From positions 434,001 to 498,000 of the forward strand of contig JADJXJ010000003.1 of NCBI GenBank assembly GCA_016715945.1: a DNA stretch of 64,000 bases, written 5' to 3'. Every line of letters begins with the position of its first letter. Within the stretch, counting starts at the first letter, position 1. The position numbers were made by a program, and so were the translations under genes. Shown here in pieces: positions 35,587 through 43,995 of the stretch. The notes below the pieces were generated by a model. It did not search any database. It was not told the origin of the DNA and saw nothing but the letters and a program-made list of their open reading frames with translations. The DNA is from Bacteroidota bacterium. Its GTDB lineage: Bacteria > Bacteroidota > Bacteroidia > Bacteroidales > F082.

Positions 35587-37950
35587 ATGAACCCAAGAGA
35601 CTTTTTCCATAACCTTGTATTGCTATGTATTTTTGGTCTGAGCCTGTGGGCAGGAGAGGTCTCAGGAAGCGATAACGCTGCCCGTAAAACATTCACAGTG
35701 AGCGGTTATGTGCGCGATGCAGCCAATGGCGAAACGCTTATCGGTGCGACCATCATTGCTCAGACAGGTGGTGGAACCATCACCAATGCTTACGGGTATT
35801 ATGCCCTAAAACTTGAACCGGGCAGTTATACGCTTACTTTTTCTTATGTGGGTTTTGAGCCTCAGGTGCGGTCGTTCAGGCTGAGAGCCGACACATTGAT
35901 CAACATCAACCTTGGGCAAACAAGCAAGCAATTGCGCGAGGTGGTGGTGAGTGCCGACAGGCCACAGGAACGCCTGGCCCAGGCTCAGATGAGTGTGAAC
36001 CGCCTGGATATCAAAAGCATTCGTCAGATTCCTGCACTCATGGGAGAGGTGGATGTGATCAAAGCCATTCAGCTGTTGCCCGGAGTTCAGGCCACTACCG
36101 AAGGCGGCTCGGGTTTCAGTGTGCGTGGCGGCAGTCCGGATCAGAACCTTATTCTGCTCGACGAGGCTGTGGTTTACAATCCCTCGCATCTGCTTGGTTT
36201 TTTCTCAGTCTTTAACAATGATGCTGTGAAAGGAGTCGAGCTGTTCAAAGGCGACATCCCCCCGGCCTATGGCGGTCGGCTGTCGTCGGTGGTTGATGTG
36301 CGGATGAACGAGGGCAACATCAAGAAATTCTCCGGGCAGGGCGGGGTGGGCACCATCTCGAGCCGACTGACGCTTGAAGGACCTATACAGAAAGACCGTT
36401 CCAGTTTTATGCTGGCTGGCCGGCGCACCTACGCCGACCTTTTCCTGATGCTTTCAAGCAACGAGCAAATCAAGGACAACACCCTCTATTTCTACGATTT
36501 TAATGCCAAGACCAACTACATCATCAACGATCGCAACCGGCTTTTCCTTTCGGGATATTTTGGCCGCGACATCTTCGAAGGTCCGAATTTTGGTATTGGC
36601 TGGGGCAACCAGACTGCCACACTGCGCTGGAACCATTTGTTCAGCAGCCGGCTGTTCAGCAACATATCGCTGGTTTACAGCAGATTTAATTACCAGCTTG
36701 GCGTGCCCGAAGGCCAGCCGAATGCGTTCGACTGGTTTGCTTCCATGAAAGATCACAGCGCAAAAGCAGATTTTACCTGGTTTGCCGGTCAAAATAATAC
36801 CATACGTTTTGGCCTGAGCGGCACGTATCACAGGTTTAATCCCGGTGTGGCGGAGGGCAAAGGCAACGACAGTCCGTTCAACCGCATTGAGATGCGTCAA
36901 AACCGTGCCTTCCAGGGGGGATGGTATGTGAGCAATGACCAGAAATTGAGCGAGCGGCTTACCTTAAAGTACGGCCTGAGACTGAGTACTTTCAGCAATA
37001 TTGGCGAAGGCGTGGTGTACAGGTTCGACGAAAATTTTACCCAATCCGATTCCACCTATTACCCTGCCGGAAAGCTGTTTCATACCTACGCAAACCTGGA
37101 ACCCCGCGTCAGTGCCTCTTTCCTGATCACTCCTAACTCCTCCATCAAAGCGGCCTACACCAGAAATGCACAATATATTCACCTGGCGCAAAACTCAACA
37201 GGAGGTACGCCCCTCGACATCTGGTTTCCTTCGAGCCCGAATGTGAAACCTCAGCTCGGCGATCAGTTTTCGGCCGGATATTTCAGGGCCTGGGAACCAC
37301 TTGCGCTTGAGGCTTCTGTTGAGGCTTTTTACAAACTGAACCACAATGCCATCGATTTCAAGGATCATGCTGACCTGCTGCTCAACGAAAAGCTGGAGGG
37401 TGAGCTCAGGTTTGGCAAAGCCAACAGCTATGGCATCGAAGCCCTTGTCAGGCGCACCGCCGGTCGCCTCAACGGATGGATCAGTTATACCTGGTCGCGA
37501 ACTTTCCGGCATATCGAGGCCATCAACAACGGAAAAAAATATCCGGCCAGCTACGACCGCCCGCACGACATCAGCATTGTGACGAATTATACCCTGAATG
37601 AGCGTTGGAATTTTGGTGCCACCTGGGTATATTCCACAGGTTCGCCGGTCACCTTTCCCACCGGCAGGTTTGTGATTGGCAGTACCATAGCTCCGGTTTA
37701 TTCCGACCGCAACGCTTACCGCCTGCCCGATTACCACCGCCTCGACCTTTCGGCTACATGGAAAAACAAACCCAAACCAGGCAGAAAATGGGAAGGCGAG
37801 TGGAACCTGTCGGTTTACAACGCCTATTACCGAAAAAATCCCTGGGTAATCAACTTCGTGCCCGATCCTAAAAATCCGAATGTAACCTACGCCGAAATGA
37901 CCTACCTCTTTGCCATTGTGCCTGCCTTAACTTACAACTTCAAATTCTGA
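35587..37950 (+). CDS. TonB-dependent receptor with CarboxypepD_reg-like domain
   Basis: 787 residues with a signal peptide (LVLLCIFGLSLWAGEVSG), a CarboxypepD_reg-like domain (about 37-115: FTVSGYVRDAANGETLIGATIIAQ), a plug (GEVDVIKAIQLLPGVQATTEGGSGFSVRGGSPDQNLILLDEAVVYNPSHLLGFFSVFN) and a barrel ending ALTYNFKF. This class is shorter than SusC and is normally paired with a DUF4249 lipoprotein, as here: the next gene starts 5 bases downstream. It likely imports a small ligand across the outer membrane using TonB energy. Ligand unknown; no siderophore or cobalamin genes are near. Confidence 0.93.
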   Translation: MNPRDFFHNLVLLCIFGLSLWAGEVSGSDNAARKTFTVSGYVRDAANGETLIGATIIAQTGGGTITNAYGYYALKLEPGSYTLTFSYVGFEPQVRSFRLRADTLININLGQTSKQLREVVVSADRPQERLAQAQMSVNRLDIKSIRQIPALMGEVDVIKAIQLLPGVQATTEGGSGFSVRGGSPDQNLILLDEAVVYNPSHLLGFFSVFNNDAVKGVELFKGDIPPAYGGRLSSVVDVRMNEGNIKKFSGQGGVGTISSRLTLEGPIQKDRSSFMLAGRRTYADLFLMLSSNEQIKDNTLYFYDFNAKTNYIINDRNRLFLSGYFGRDIFEGPNFGIGWGNQTATLRWNHLFSSRLFSNISLVYSRFNYQLGVPEGQPNAFDWFASMKDHSAKADFTWFAGQNNTIRFGLSGTYHRFNPGVAEGKGNDSPFNRIEMRQNRAFQGGWYVSNDQKLSERLTLKYGLRLSTFSNIGEGVVYRFDENFTQSDSTYYPAGKLFHTYANLEPRVSASFLITPNSSIKAAYTRNAQYIHLAQNSTGGTPLDIWFPSSPNVKPQLGDQFSAGYFRAWEPLALEASVEAFYKLNHNAIDFKDHADLLLNEKLEGELRFGKANSYGIEALVRRTAGRLNGWISYTWSRTFRHIEAINNGKKYPASYDRPHDISIVTNYTLNERWNFGATWVYSTGSPVTFPTGRFVIGSTIAPVYSDRNAYRLPDYHRLDLSATWKNKPKPGRKWEGEWNLSVYNAYYRKNPWVINFVPDPKNPNVTYAEMTYLFAIVPALTYNFKF

Positions 37951-37955
37951 GTGCC

Positions 37956-38816
37956 ATGCAAAGATTAAGATCACTGCTCATCCTGGCTTTACTCCTGTGG
38001 TTTGCCACTTCGTGCACCGAAAAATTCGATGTAAAACTCGACGACACATTTGCCCGCCTGGTGGTGGATGGAAGCATAAGTACCGATACCACTGTACATT
38101 ATGTAAAGCTCAGCAAAACAACCAGTTACTTTTTCAATGAGGCGCCGCCGGCCATAAAGGGAGCACAACTGGTGCTGAGCGGACCGCATGGCACCCTCGC
38201 CCTCACTGAACTGCCTGATGAACCAGGCACATATGCCACCCCGCCCGACTTTTTTGCGCTGCCCGATGCCTCTTACAACCTCGACATCCGGCTGACAGAG
38301 GAGCTTGGTGGTGCCAGCAATTACAATGCCGCTATCCGTTCGCCGGGCACGGCCTTCCGGATGGATTCCATTGCTCTTGAGTATCAGCAGCCTTTCGATT
38401 TTTTTCTGGTGAAACTTTATGCCTGGGACCCTCCAACCACGGATTATTATAAGTATGATGCGCTCATCAACGGAAAGGCTATTACCGACACTGCCTCGCG
38501 TTCGCTGGTGATCGACGACAGGTTTATCAATGGCAATGCCACCAATGGCCTGGCTGTGATGTTTATTCGCGGAGATGAATTGAAAACCGGTGACACGCTC
38601 ACCCTGGTCATGTCGGCCATCAGCAATGATTATTACGATTTCTTTCTACAACTCCGCACACAATCCGGCCCATCCAATCCATTGTTTTCGGGGCCTCCGG
38701 CCAACATCATGTCGAATATCCACGAGGGTGGGTTGGGGTTCTTCGATGCCCGCATCGTCAGGCGAAGCAGCATCGTCCTCACCAGCGATCCCAAAAACAG
38801 GGGCAACAGGCCTTAA
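37956..38816 (+). CDS. DUF4249 lipoprotein (TonB receptor partner)
   Basis: 286 residues with a clear lipobox LLLWFATSC (Cys20). The first mature strand reads LDDTFARLVVDGSISTDTTVHYVKLSKT, typical of the DUF4249 family, followed by an Ig-like/carboxypeptidase-like region. Members are encoded with TonB-dependent receptors in Bacteroidota, and a lid or ligand-binding role like SusD has been proposed by analogy but is not established. Coupled to the receptor gene by a 5-base gap. The C-terminus GGLGFFDARIVRRSSIVL matches the family's closing strand. Confidence 0.85.
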   Translation: MQRLRSLLILALLLWFATSCTEKFDVKLDDTFARLVVDGSISTDTTVHYVKLSKTTSYFFNEAPPAIKGAQLVLSGPHGTLALTELPDEPGTYATPPDFFALPDASYNLDIRLTEELGGASNYNAAIRSPGTAFRMDSIALEYQQPFDFFLVKLYAWDPPTTDYYKYDALINGKAITDTASRSLVIDDRFINGNATNGLAVMFIRGDELKTGDTLTLVMSAISNDYYDFFLQLRTQSGPSNPLFSGPPANIMSNIHEGGLGFFDARIVRRSSIVLTSDPKNRGNRP

Positions 38817-38838
38817 AGTACCAAGGGCCGAAATAGCT

Positions 38839-38846
38839 TAACTTTG
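38839..38846 (+). promoter_or_regulatory. Candidate purB -7 element (TAACTTTG)
   Basis: Perfect TAnnTTTG ending 19 bases before the purB ATG. No evident -33. Confidence 0.5.
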
Positions 38847-38865
38847 CCGGTAATTTCGGTGAATT

Positions 38866-40227
38866 ATGGATCTTTCGGCCCTAACTGCCATCTCGCCTGT
38901 CGATGGGCGCTATCGCAACAAAACAGAAGCACTTGACATTTATTTCAGCGAATTTGCCCTGATCCGCTACCGCGTGCTGGTCGAGGTGGAGTATTTCATC
39001 GCACTCTCCGAGATTCCCCTTCCGGCGCTGGCAGGCGTTGATGAACAGGCAAAGCGCTTTTTACGGGAACTCTATCTGAAATTCTCCTTCGAAGATGCGC
39101 TCGATATCAAAGCCACGGAAAAGGTGACCAATCACGACGTGAAAGCCGTGGAATATTTCATCAAAAAGCGCATGGACGAAGCCGGCTACAGCGCCTGGCG
39201 CGAGTATGTGCATTTCGGGCTCACCTCGCAGGACATTAACAATACTGCCCAGCCCATGGCCATGCGCGATGCCATGAATGCGATTGTTGAGCCTGCCCTG
39301 CGAAGTCTCCGCAACAAACTTGCCGGGCTTGCCGCACAATGGAAAGATGTGCCCATGCTGGCGCGTACGCACGGGCAGCCGGCCAGCCCAACCAGGCTCG
39401 GGAAAGAATTGCAGGTATTTGTGGAAAGGCTTGATAATCAAATGACACAGCTTGCTGCCCATTCCTATGGCGGAAAGTTTGGCGGAGCCACGGGCAATTT
39501 CAATGCCCATGCGGTGGCTTTCCCGCAGATCGACTGGGTGGCCTTTGCCAACAAGTTTCTGAGCGACCGTCTTGGCTTGCAGCGTCAGCAAACCACCACG
39601 CAGATAGCGCATTACGACGATATGGCCGCGCTGTTCGACCTGATGCGCCGGATCAATACCATCCTGCTCGACCTGAGCCGCGACATCTGGCTCTACATCA
39701 TGCTCGATTATTTCAAGCAGGCAATCAAAGCCGGTGAGGTGGGCTCGTCGGCCATGCCACACAAAGTAAACCCCATCGACTTCGAAAATGCCGAAGGCAA
39801 CCTTGGCATAGCCAATGCTGTCTTTGCCCATCTGGCCGAAAAGCTGCCCGTCAGCAGGCTGCAACGCGACCTGACTGACTCTACCGTTAGCCGAAACATC
39901 GGTGTGCCATTTGCCCATAGCCTCATTGCCATCGATTCGCTCATACGTGGACTTGGCAAACTCATAATCAACGATAAAGCAATTGCAGCCGACCTCGAAC
40001 ACAATGCGGTGGTTGTGGCTGAGGCTTTGCAAACCATTCTCAGGCGCGAGGGTGTACCCAATGCCTACGAATTGCTTCGCGACCTGACCCGTACCAACCA
40101 GGCGCCGGGTATGAATGAGTTGCGGCAATTTATTGATCAACTGCCTGTGGAAGAGCGTATTAAAGAGGAACTGCGACGCGTCACTCCTGAAAATTACACC
40201 GGAATCGCAACAACCGACAAGCCATGA
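38866..40227 (+). CDS. purB: Adenylosuccinate lyase
   Basis: The 453-residue fumarase/aspartase-superfamily enzyme cleaves SAICAR to AICAR and adenylosuccinate to AMP in purine synthesis. It starts MDLSALTAISPVDGRYRNKT like the E. coli-type PurB, has TSQDINNTA, RTHGQPASPTRLGKE and the flexible signature loop SSAMPHKVNPIDFENAEGN. It is a cytoplasmic homotetramer. The stop codon overlaps the start of the downstream ABC exporter gene by four bases (ATGA), so the two are translationally coupled although unrelated in function. Confidence 0.97.
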   Translation: MDLSALTAISPVDGRYRNKTEALDIYFSEFALIRYRVLVEVEYFIALSEIPLPALAGVDEQAKRFLRELYLKFSFEDALDIKATEKVTNHDVKAVEYFIKKRMDEAGYSAWREYVHFGLTSQDINNTAQPMAMRDAMNAIVEPALRSLRNKLAGLAAQWKDVPMLARTHGQPASPTRLGKELQVFVERLDNQMTQLAAHSYGGKFGGATGNFNAHAVAFPQIDWVAFANKFLSDRLGLQRQQTTTQIAHYDDMAALFDLMRRINTILLDLSRDIWLYIMLDYFKQAIKAGEVGSSAMPHKVNPIDFENAEGNLGIANAVFAHLAEKLPVSRLQRDLTDSTVSRNIGVPFAHSLIAIDSLIRGLGKLIINDKAIAADLEHNAVVVAEALQTILRREGVPNAYELLRDLTRTNQAPGMNELRQFIDQLPVEERIKEELRRVTPENYTGIATTDKP

Positions 40228-42047
40228 TGCGCAAGTTTCTGAGGGTGCTCTCCTTTGCCCGGCCTTATTGGGGATATGCGTTGCTCAATGTGGTATTCAA
40301 CCTGTGGGTGGTGTTGTTCTCCCTGTTCACCTTTGCCTTGCTGGTACCTTTTCTGAATCTGTTGTTTGGCAATACGGCACTGGTCACCGAAGCTCCGTCT
40401 TTCAGCCTGAGCTTTGATGCCATGCTGGCTACCCTGAACTACTTCATCAGCAAAGTGATTATCTCGCAGGGACAGGTGAAAGCCCTGCTATACATCTGTC
40501 TGATCATGCTATCGGCTTTTTTGCTGCGCAACCTGGGACGTTTTCTCACCAGCTATTTCATTGCCGGGCTGAGGGTGGGCGCAACCAAAGACCTGCGCAA
40601 TGCCATTTACCAAAGAATTCTCATTCTGCCGCTCTCGTTTTATAACAAAAACCGAAAGGGCGACATCATGGCGCGCATTTCCAACGATGTCCAGGAGGTT
40701 GAAAACAGCATCATGAACTCGCTGGAGATGTTTGTGCGCGACCCTATTACGATCATCGCCTACCTGATCTTTATGGTTTCGATGAGTCCGCAGCTTACGC
40801 TTTTTGTACTTGTCATTCTGCCTTTTGCCGGATACCTCATCGGGGCGGTGGGCCGCAGCCTCCGCAAGTCGAGCAAAGCCGGTCAGGATAAGCTGGCTGG
40901 CATGCTCAGCATCATCGAGGAGACTATAAGTGGTTTGCGTATCATCAAGGCTTTCAATGCCATTGATTACTCCGACCAGCGGTTCAAAGCACACAACCAG
41001 AAGTTTTCGCAACTGATGTTGCGCATTTACCGCCGACGCGATCTCAGCTCGCCCATGAGCGAATTTCTGTCGTCGGTAGTGGTTATCATCGTTTTATGGT
41101 TCGGCGGGCGCATGGTGCTCTCCGACAATTCGCCCCTCGGAGCCGCCGATTTTATCACCTATATTGTGGTGTTTTCGCAGATTATTCCACCGGCCAAAAC
41201 TTTTACGCAGGCTTATTACAACCTGCAAAAAGGGATTGCCTCGGCCGAGCGCATTTTCGAGCTGCTCGATGCAGAGGAAGTCATCACCGAAAAACCTGAT
41301 GCGCAGGATATTGCTTCACTCAGCCAGGCCATTGTATATGAGGATGTTTCGTTCCGATACCATACCGATTGGGTGTTGCGACACATAGATTTAAAGATCG
41401 GAAAAGGCAGGATGGTAGCCCTTGTGGGCGAGTCGGGAGGAGGAAAAAGTACCCTGGTTGATTTGCTGGTCAGGTTTTATGATGTCACCGAAGGCCGGAT
41501 CACGGTGGATGGCACGGATATCCGTGACCTGAAGATTGATAAACTCAGAGGTTTGTTTGGCATCGTAACCCAGGAGAGCATACTTTTCAACGATACCGTA
41601 TTCAACAACATTGCTTTTGGCATTGAGGATGCTACCCTTGAAAAGGTAGTGGAAGCTGCAAAGGTGGCCAATGCGCACGATTTTATCATGCAGCTGCCTC
41701 AGGGTTATGATACTTTGATTGGCGATCGGGGGTCGAACCTTTCGGGCGGTCAGCGCCAAAGGCTCAGCATTGCCCGTGCCGTGCTGCGCAATCCTGCAGT
41801 ACTCATCCTGGATGAGGCCACCTCCTCTCTCGACACCGAATCGGAACGTCTTGTGCAGGAAGCCCTTTCGCGACTGATGAAATCGCGTACATCCCTTGTG
41901 ATAGCACACCGCCTCTCGACCATACAACATGCCGACGAAATCGTTGTACTGCAAAAAGGTCAGATCGTGGAACGTGGCACCCATCAGGAACTTATGGCCC
42001 GCGAAGGGGTGTATAAGCGATTGTGTGAGCTTCAGACCTTCGCCTGA
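40224..42047 (+). CDS. MsbA-like ABC transporter, fused permease and ATPase
   Basis: This 607-residue half-transporter has six membrane helices in the first 330 residues (long periplasmic loop after helix 1 with NTALVTEAPSF) and an ATPase domain: Walker A GESGGGKST, Q-loop VTQESILF, signature LSGGQRQR, Walker B VLILDEATS and H-loop IAHRLST. It resembles the lipid A flippase MsbA and other lipid or drug exporters; bacteroidete copies of this type are annotated as ABC transporter ATP-binding protein/permease, and I cannot prove lipid A specificity. ATG 40224 is followed by a second ATG. Coupled to purB by a 4-base overlap. Confidence 0.9.
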   Translation: MMRKFLRVLSFARPYWGYALLNVVFNLWVVLFSLFTFALLVPFLNLLFGNTALVTEAPSFSLSFDAMLATLNYFISKVIISQGQVKALLYICLIMLSAFLLRNLGRFLTSYFIAGLRVGATKDLRNAIYQRILILPLSFYNKNRKGDIMARISNDVQEVENSIMNSLEMFVRDPITIIAYLIFMVSMSPQLTLFVLVILPFAGYLIGAVGRSLRKSSKAGQDKLAGMLSIIEETISGLRIIKAFNAIDYSDQRFKAHNQKFSQLMLRIYRRRDLSSPMSEFLSSVVVIIVLWFGGRMVLSDNSPLGAADFITYIVVFSQIIPPAKTFTQAYYNLQKGIASAERIFELLDAEEVITEKPDAQDIASLSQAIVYEDVSFRYHTDWVLRHIDLKIGKGRMVALVGESGGGKSTLVDLLVRFYDVTEGRITVDGTDIRDLKIDKLRGLFGIVTQESILFNDTVFNNIAFGIEDATLEKVVEAAKVANAHDFIMQLPQGYDTLIGDRGSNLSGGQRQRLSIARAVLRNPAVLILDEATSSLDTESERLVQEALSRLMKSRTSLVIAHRLSTIQHADEIVVLQKGQIVERGTHQELMAREGVYKRLCELQTFA

Positions 42048-42072
42048 GGAAGCAAGGTTTCGCAAAACGTAT

Positions 42073-42080
42073 TAAATTTG
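42073..42080 (+). promoter_or_regulatory. Candidate tRNA-Arg -7 element (TAAATTTG)
   Basis: Perfect TAnnTTTG 10 bases before the tRNA. A TTT is 12 bases upstream but no well-spaced TTTG. Confidence 0.5.
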
Positions 42081-42090
42081 CAGCCCGAAT

Positions 42091-42163
42091 GGCCCCGTAG
42101 TTCAATGGATAGAATGCCAGATTCCGGTTCTGTAGGTTGGGGGTTCGAGTCCCTCCGGGGTCA
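42091..42163 (+). tRNA. tRNA-Arg (anticodon CCG)
   Basis: Acceptor GGCCCCG/CGGGGTC, D stem GTTC/GAAT, anticodon loop TTCCGGT giving CCG, and T arm GGGGG-TTCGAGT-CCCTC. The top pair of the anticodon stem is C27 with U43, a mismatch; the other four pairs (CAGA/TCTG) hold. CCA is not encoded. Confidence 0.93.
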
Positions 42164-42172
42164 CATCAGATT

Positions 42173-42197
42173 AAACCGCTGAAAGGCGGTTTTTTTA
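42173..42197 (+). terminator. Terminator after tRNA-Arg
   Basis: Stem AAACCGC / GCGGTTT with 6-base loop and a run of seven T. Confidence 0.85.
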
Positions 42198-42262
42198 TTT
42201 GTGCCCCATCACTTGAAATTTTTCGGCCGGAGCGTTAATTTAGTGCATCATTTCCTGTTGCC

Positions 42263-43531
42263 ATGAAAAAAGCTATCTCATCCCTACCGGCAGTCCTGAT
42301 GTTTGTTGGCATGTTTGTCTGTCCGGATGCCTTTTCCCAGCATCTCAAGGTCACCTTTGCCGGGCAGGGCGCAGCCAATACTGTGGACCAGGTTGTCGTT
42401 CGCAACCTTGCCAAAGATACCCAGTTGACCCTCAACGGATCGGATACCCTGGTTTTGTCGGGTGTGGTTGGAGTGGAGCATCTGTCTGAACCATCACTGA
42501 ACCTGTGGCCCAATCCAGCCAGGGATTTCATCAATGCAACAGGCGTGCCTTCGGCCGCTACTGATGTGGCAATCAGTACCTTGTCGGGACAACTGGTTGC
42601 TGAGGCGCAACTGCAATCCGCCGGTTTTACAACGTTTAGTCTGAGTTCACTCAGTCCCGGGCCATATGTGCTCACTGTCCGGGGTAAACAATTTGCGCTG
42701 CGCAGGCCATTTGTCGTTGCGGGCGATCAGCCGAATTCGCTGGAGGTCAACCTTGTTAAAACGACTGAAAGTAATGAGGCGGCTCTGCAGCATAAAAGCC
42801 AGAAAAACAAAGTCGAGATGCAATACACCTTTGGCGATTTGCTGCTTTTTACGCTGAAAAGCGGAAACTACGCCAGGCTGATACCCACTGTTGTTCAGCA
42901 GGATACCCTTATCACCGCCGAATTTGTGAACTGCATTGACGGCGAGGGCAACCACTATCCTGTGGTTCAGATCGGCAATCAGATGTGGATGGCTTCGAAT
43001 CTGAAAACAACCAAATATTCCGACGGCACCGACATCCCCACAGTCAGCGGCAACAGCGCCTGGGTTGCCCTGAACACAGGTGCGTATTGCTGGTACGGCC
43101 TCAACCCGGATTTCAAAGACACCTATGGCGCACTTTACAACTGGTATGCTGTTAATCCTTCGACCAATGGTGGAAAGCATCTTTGTCCCGAAGGTTGGCA
43201 TGTGCCCACCGATGCCGAGTTCAGTCAGTTGTCGGCCTTCCTTGGCAACATTGCTGTGGGTGGAAAGCTCAAGGAAAAAGGGTTCTCATACTGGAACCCA
43301 CCAAATTCAGGTGCATTGAACAGCACCGGTTTTTCCGCCTTGCCGGGTGGTTATCGCAACTGGTCGGGGCAGTTCGAGTCCATGGGAACCTACTGCTGGT
43401 TGTGGTCTGCCACTGAGCAGCAGGGGAATTTTTCGTGGCTGCGCAACATGTTTCACAACTCAACCAGCTTCGGGCGGGGTACCATCAACAAGCACCATGG
43501 CCTGAGTGTGCGCTGCATCAAAGACCAATGA
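42263..43531 (+). CDS. FISUMP-domain surface protein with internal T9SS-tail-like domain
   Basis: 422 residues with a signal peptide (ends DAFSQ about residue 26). Residues about 78-152 (LNLWPNPARDF, ISTLSGQLVAEA, LSPGPYVLTVRGKQ) match the beta-sandwich pattern of a T9SS type A sorting domain, but they are internal. Residues about 229-420 form the Fibrobacter succinogenes major paralogous domain: GNHYPVVQIGNQMWMASNLKTTKYSDGTDIP, YGALYNWYAV, LCPEGWHVPTDAEF, LPGGYRNW, WLWSATEQ, GLSVRCIKD. The domain is a lectin-like fold found on surface-exposed bacteroidete proteins. It is probably exported; whether by T9SS is uncertain since the tail is not C-terminal. Stands alone between tRNA-Arg and the convergent rhodanese gene. 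Confidence 0.85.
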   Translation: MKKAISSLPAVLMFVGMFVCPDAFSQHLKVTFAGQGAANTVDQVVVRNLAKDTQLTLNGSDTLVLSGVVGVEHLSEPSLNLWPNPARDFINATGVPSAATDVAISTLSGQLVAEAQLQSAGFTTFSLSSLSPGPYVLTVRGKQFALRRPFVVAGDQPNSLEVNLVKTTESNEAALQHKSQKNKVEMQYTFGDLLLFTLKSGNYARLIPTVVQQDTLITAEFVNCIDGEGNHYPVVQIGNQMWMASNLKTTKYSDGTDIPTVSGNSAWVALNTGAYCWYGLNPDFKDTYGALYNWYAVNPSTNGGKHLCPEGWHVPTDAEFSQLSAFLGNIAVGGKLKEKGFSYWNPPNSGALNSTGFSALPGGYRNWSGQFESMGTYCWLWSATEQQGNFSWLRNMFHNSTSFGRGTINKHHGLSVRCIKDQ

Positions 43532-43563
43532 TGCGGGCAATATCTTTGTAACCTGCCCCTGAC

Positions 43564-43995
43564 TCAAATTCTTTTCCTGAGCTGGCACATGCAACCACCA
43601 TGCAACTGATCAGCGCGGTCGGTCTTCATCGGGAAGCCGTTTCGTTCCCAATCCACAAACCCTCCGGCAAGCGACACCATGTTGCCGAAGCCCATCCCGC
43701 TGAGCCGGATGAGCCACTCCTTGCTGCGCAAACCTACTGCATCGGCCAGAATCAGTGGTTTATCGCGTGGCAGAAAAGCAATTTTGTGGGGAAGTTCCGT
43801 GTAAGGTAAGGATAGCAGGTTGGGGATGTCGGGCTGTTTGCCGGCCCTGGCAAACACCGGCCTGAGATCCACCATGAGCAGGCCACGCATCAAAAGGGGC
43901 CAGGCTTCGCGTGCACTGATAAACCGGAGCCCTGACAAAACAAAGCAATGCGCCTGCAGTTCGGACAGGGTGGGGCTGTCAGAAAAAGTATCCAT
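43564..43995 (-). CDS. Rhodanese-like domain protein without catalytic cysteine
   Basis: 143 residues. The rhodanese fold is visible in FISAREAWPLLMRGLLMVDLRPVFARAG, LPYTELPHKIAFLPRDKPLILAD and GFGNMVSLAGGFVDWERNGFPM. The active-site loop, normally Cys-x-x-Gly-x-Arg-Ser, reads Asp85-Ala-Val-Gly-Leu-Arg-Ser, so the sulfur-carrying Cys is replaced. The C-terminus adds Cys135-Met-Cys137, which could bind metal or a thiol. It is the last gene of the minus-strand ArsR cluster and overlaps the ArsP-like permease gene by 17 bases, so it is cotranslated with it. A role in sensing or metal handling is inferred only from context. Confidence 0.82.
   Translation of the reverse strand: MDTFSDSPTLSELQAHCFVLSGLRFISAREAWPLLMRGLLMVDLRPVFARAGKQPDIPNLLSLPYTELPHKIAFLPRDKPLILADAVGLRSKEWLIRLSGMGFGNMVSLAGGFVDWERNGFPMKTDRADQLHGGCMCQLRKRI

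Noticed and set aside
39061..40140. 359-codon minus-strand frame opposite purB
   Set aside because: PurB signatures are complete on the plus strand; the other frame has no motif.
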